In this document: positions 60,235 to 64,000 of the stretch, one piece after another
Numbering within the stretch: position 1 is the stretch's first letter
How the letters are laid out: every line of letters starts with the position of its first letter
The notes under the pieces: generated by a model
The model's input: only the letters and a program-made list of their open reading frames with translations
The model's database searches: none
Told to the model about the DNA's origin: nothing
Source: Physcomitrium patens
Taxonomy: Eukaryota > Streptophyta > Bryopsida > Funariales > Funariaceae
NCBI RefSeq assembly: GCF_000002425.4
Contig: NC_037257.1
Coordinates: 18,953,879-19,017,878 of the forward strand
Length of the DNA: 64,000 nucleotides
Reading direction: 5' to 3'
Position numbers and translations under genes: made by a program

Positions 60235-62377
60235 CTTTCTAGGACAAGACTACCTTGCCTACCACTTGCAAATTTTCCCGCGTCAGTTCGCACTACAAGC
60301 TTCCCCCAAAAACTTCCAAGGGTTCCCAACATGTCCTGCTCAATCCAACAATGCACCCGTCGGACGTAATAACCACAATGCGCTCAAGGCGTCATCTTCC
60401 CAACGCGAGACTTCCCGTCGTCGCCCTGCACTAACACACTCACGCATTCAACCCTCTGAAGCCAAAGCCACGACTAAGCTGTGAACACGATGCAATTGAA
60501 TTTGAAGTCCAATGAACTGAATGAGATTCCCAACGGTACCCATCTACAACAATGCACGAGAACAACTTCTACGAAATTCCTGGAGCGCTCCGGACATCCC
60601 GAATCTAACTCCTCCAGTGTGCAGATCATTCGAAGAACCACCTCAGATACAGCAAATAATTCCTCGCGAAGAGCGTTAAACTTGCACGCTTAATGGCGAG
60701 ACTGCTGTCGACAGGCCTCACATGACAACCTCATGCCCTACCTAAGATACACCGCGAAGGGAGATAGATCACTACTACGATCACCTCAAGCCATACTGCA
60801 CCCAGCCCAAAACTCTGCCTCTCAACCAAACTCACAGCCCATCCTCCATTGCAGCTCATATTCAACTGGAGGAAAGCCCCAAATTTTCAAAAAAATCCCC
60901 TAGAAAATCAACGCGCCGCAACCCTACCACCCAAGCACCCCACAACTTATCAAAATGCCACATCCCAACCCACATCAATTCCCAATACGCTCAAATGTCG
61001 AAACCCGCCACAGCCCAGAGAACCCAACGTACTCCACACTTGGACACCGCCCCCTCGCAAACCAATTTTCCGATCAGATCAGCTCCAACGCTCCAGGCCA
61101 CCTCACGGAAAGTCGAATAAAGCCACGGAACAAAATAAAGGCGGTGGGCTAAAGGCGAAGTTTCGTAAAGGAATGATTTCGCCAAGGCGAAGAATGGGAA
61201 TGATTGATGATGATGGTGTTGATGATGGACTGGAGAACTGGAAGCTTAACGGCGGTGGAGCCCGGTGCTAGCTGCAACAAAGCGAAACAGAAAGCTTCCT
61301 CGCACGCAACCAAAGTATCTATCTACCTAATTAATCCCTCCAGGCACTCGCGATGAGAATGGAAAACATCATCATCGTAATCATTCACCGGCCGGCGAAA
61401 ACGGCAACCAAAAGTTAGCGGTACGGGGATCCCGCGCGGTTCCATGGAACTTGCGCGGTCACTCTGCCAATCCCAAGCTCGCAGAACGCTGCCATCGCCC
61501 CGTTGGGGATGAGCTCCGATCCCCCCCAACCTCCCGCAAGCCCTAATAGCAGCTTCTAACCAGGAAAAGACAAGAAGGCTCAGCCCCACCGATGCGGCGC
61601 TTCATTCATCCACTCGTCTATTCATCCATGGGAGACACGTTTTCATTCATTCATCCGGAATCCTCTGACTCGGAGACTTGGTCTCGTCCCTGGCGAGGAT
61701 TTGATTCCATTCGATTCAGCTCTTTGTGCTCTCCTGCCTCCTCTATTGGTTTCGGGTTTTTGGGATGACGTGGCGTTTCGCCTACTTCTGACTGGTTTCA
61801 CACTGTTGAGGTGCTTTGTGTTGTGGATATTTTAGGGCTTGGGGGGGGGGGGGATAGAGCGTGGTCATTCTGAAGCATGACTTGCTGGATTCTCTGGGAT
61901 GCTGACGTGGCGCGGGAATTCGTGATCTAAGTTCCACCTTAGCACTCCCTCACTCTCTTTTCTTGCGTACAATGAGTGATGTGAGAAAAGAATTGAGCTA
62001 TTTACTGTATTGACGAAGATTGGAGCAAAAAGGCACACACACACACACGAATTTATATACAAATATACAGAATTCCTTTAATTCATGAAATGATTCAAAT
62101 ACCAAGGCTTAAAAAATAATCTTGAAAGAATAATAAGAATCAATGGAGATGCTTGAATATAATGTTAATAATTTTATCACTTGAAAAAATGTTTAATTTA
62201 TGTGTACACGTGTATACACATGAGTGACCGTGGTAAGAAAATATGGATTTATTTACAATTGTTCAATTTTGTAAAATTGCTCCAAGATGTATAATTGCTG
62301 TGCATGAATGAAGTCACCTTACATTAATATTTCATAATCATGTGTTCTTGTAATAATAGTAATGTAACATTCTAAAA

Positions 62378-62422
<45 letters not shown>

Positions 62423-62709
62423 AGTAAGTATGTTCACTATCAATTTTACTTGCTAATTTTACTATTTTACAAATATATGTAAATCACATTATTATAATTT
62501 TAACTTTGAAGTATAAGCACCATGGTAAACGAAAATTTCTAAAAAACATAACACATTCCAAATAACTCAATTAAGAATACATAGATATATAAATATATTT
62601 CAATAATGATTGCTTAAAGCTACCAATGCCACTTCATATTAATGTTTACACCATTATTGAATGTCTTCTTCGGCTTACTTCAAGGATTTTTCGCAGGTAA
62701 AAAAATAAA

Positions 62710-62745
<36 letters not shown>

Positions 62746-63263
62746 CACACACACAAGGTTGTGTTGTTGCTCCCATATATATTTCAAATTTGAAGTATAT
62801 TTTTATTTTTATTTCTGCCTTTTTTCCTTTTTTATCTCTAAATCATGCAATGGACAATTATTTTTCATTGAGCCAATATTATTATTTTGACAATAAACAT
62901 GTTTTATCCAATAAATCATTCACATGATGTTTTTTCATTACTTTACTTTAGGGTAAAAAGATTCCTCAAATGAAGACAAATTTCAAATTCGGGTTTGAAT
63001 AATTATGTGGACCTCAAATCAATTGAAACAGTAAAAGTCGAAAAATAATAATAAAAAAAAACCAACAAGAGTTATTCCCTGCAAGTTCATAATACTGAAG
63101 CAAAGGACTTCTAAAAAAAATTGATGCAGCTGGAGAATTTCACTCCGTTTGGTGAAGGAAGAACCAACAAGCCCTAACCATGGCAGTAAACAAGCTTCCA
63201 TGGACTCGTTGGGGAAGAAGAGGAGCAATCGCAGGGGAAAAAAGGCCAAGTAGCACCGTGACG
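60235..63263. promoter_or_regulatory. region between divergent genes
   Basis: This stretch separates the start of the minus-strand HAD gene from the start of the plus-strand gene at 63524. The part to 61.9 kb has balanced composition and short overlapping frames without motifs. It is followed by AT-rich DNA with (CA)n(TA)n at about 62377-62422 and (TA)n-(CA)n at about 62714-62754. A run of about 14 G lies near 61841-61854. Confidence 0.45.
61766..61912. promoter_or_regulatory. two identical TGACGTGGCG boxes
   Basis: TGACGTGGCG occurs at 61766-61775 and again at 61903-61912. The box joins a TGACG (TGA-factor) motif with an ACGTGGC (ABRE/G-box) core, both bound by plant bZIP factors. Which flanking gene they serve is not clear, since both starts are more than 1.4 kb away. 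Confidence 0.4.
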
Positions 63264-63393
63264 GTCTGAACGGGGATTAACACGAAGCAGTGTGAACGGA
63301 GTTTGATTTGAGGTAGTGTGAACGAAGTTGGATTCAAGTCAGTATGAACGGGGTTTAATTCGAGGCAGTGTGAACGAGAACAAGGCGAGGCTA
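63264..63393 (+). repeat. 26-bp minisatellite, five units
   Basis: Units begin at 63264, 63290, 63316, 63342 and 63368. The consensus is close to GTGTGAACGGAGTTTGATTC followed by GAGGCA; the fifth unit is more diverged. The array ends about 130 bp upstream of the start codon at 63524. Confidence 0.8.
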
Positions 63394-63523
63394 TGCATTA
63401 GGGCATTTTGGGGTGGGGGGGGGGGACAGGGCACAGGGCACAGGGGTGGTGCAGTCTGAGGAAGCATTTGTATTGTAGCATTGGAGCTCGGAACACAGTA
63501 CGAGCAGAAGCGCAGGAGGAGCT

Positions 63524-63560
63524 ATGGCGACCGACACCGGCTTGGAGTCTCTCATCGATC
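63524..63560 (+). CDS. first coding exon of a gene leaving the window (partial)
   Basis: The ATG at 63524 opens the short peptide MATDTGLESLID, followed directly by a GTATGT donor at 63561. It lies in a GC-rich leader downstream of the minisatellite. The following DNA, T-rich with stops in every frame, looks like a first intron. The peptide is too short to name the family. The start of some dynamin-related proteins is vaguely similar, but this is not evidence enough. Confidence 0.5.
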
Positions 63561-64000
63561 GTATGTGCCCCATCCCCACCCCCTTCCCCCCTTCACTACC
63601 GCCAATCTCTCCCCCTTTTGCGATCCAGCTTTCGTTGCCGATCGTACACTGCTGTGTCTTACATGGCTCGGCCAGGGCTTAGGGTTTTTCGTTCCCTTTC
63701 TCGACATCTCCTTTCGGAAGTGGTCGATTCTAGCTTCTTAACTACCTGAAGACATAGCCGGGGCTTGATATCGTTATTTACTGTGGATCAGGGTGTGGGA
63801 CGTTTAATAACTCGGCTGCATTGCGGGTGTGAGCGATTGTTGTCTTGTGCAAAATTTTGGATTTTATTAGGTGTCTTATTTTTCTTGGTGTCCTTTACTG
63901 TACGGCATTCTGTTTGTAATGATGAAACTTGTAATTTTTTTTATGCATCGAAAACATTGGCGGGAACGTGTACGAGCAATCTGTTTCGAAATGATCGTTC
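63561..64000 (+). other. probable first intron of the gene starting at 63524
   Basis: It begins with GTATGT, then a C-rich stretch and T-rich sequence. No acceptor followed by a convincing exon is seen before the window ends. Confidence 0.45.

Noticed and set aside
62642..62927. Open frames across a (TA)n/(CA)n run
   Set aside because: The repeated IYIYIY and THTHT peptides come from microsatellites.
63524..63560. Naming the partial gene a dynamin-related protein
   Set aside because: Only 12 residues are available and the match to family starts is poor.

Overview
The window looks like nuclear DNA of a land plant, most likely a non-seed plant such as a moss. The evidence is a plant-type cytosolic ribosomal protein L27a, a HINT4-like HIT protein and a gamma-glutamyl transpeptidase in spliced genes with GT-AG introns. 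The space between genes is very AT-rich with long (TA)n runs, and the retrotransposons are chromodomain Ty3/gypsy and Ty1/copia types. The species call is an inference; I see no marker that fixes it.

The left part, 1-21.8 kb, holds three genes separated by AT-rich DNA. They are a six-exon gamma-glutamyl transpeptidase (minus, 5293-7824), an intronless RPL27a (plus, 13047-13487, with a perfect telo-box upstream) and a six-exon HINT4-like histidine-triad protein (plus, 16452-18382). A decayed LTR lies at 465-850.

The centre, about 21.8-46.8 kb, is one nested stack of retrotransposons. The oldest gypsy element (E1) was split by a second gypsy element (E2, 22854-41623). E2 was split by a younger gypsy element (E3, 25842-32003, perfect GTTAT target duplication), which landed in the YxDD catalytic codons of E2's reverse transcriptase. 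E2 also took a copia element (E4, 34407-40595, TTTTG duplication). E4 took a 1.8-kb LTR-like insert with degenerate telomere-type repeats. E1 itself took a 1.4-kb LTR-like insert in its integrase and an inverted solo LTR (TAATC duplication) in its 3' LTR. E3 is the most notable part. Its LTRs carry arrays of perfect heat-shock elements (alternating GAA and TTC at two-base spacing) upstream of a TATA box and a 28-bp palindrome. Its leader has two matching stem-loops, and behind the chromodomain integrase it has an extra ORF that is still traceable in E1 and E2.

The right part, 46.8-64 kb, begins with AT-rich DNA holding an inverted relative of the E1 insert. It then carries a large single-exon gene for an unrecognised Ser-rich charged protein (plus, 53446-56445), a six-exon HAD-type 5'(3')-nucleotidase-like gene (minus, 58009-60234), and the first exon of another gene (plus, 63524). 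A five-copy 26-bp minisatellite and two identical TGACGTGGCG boxes lie between the last two. The host genes show no operon-like organisation; each is independent.
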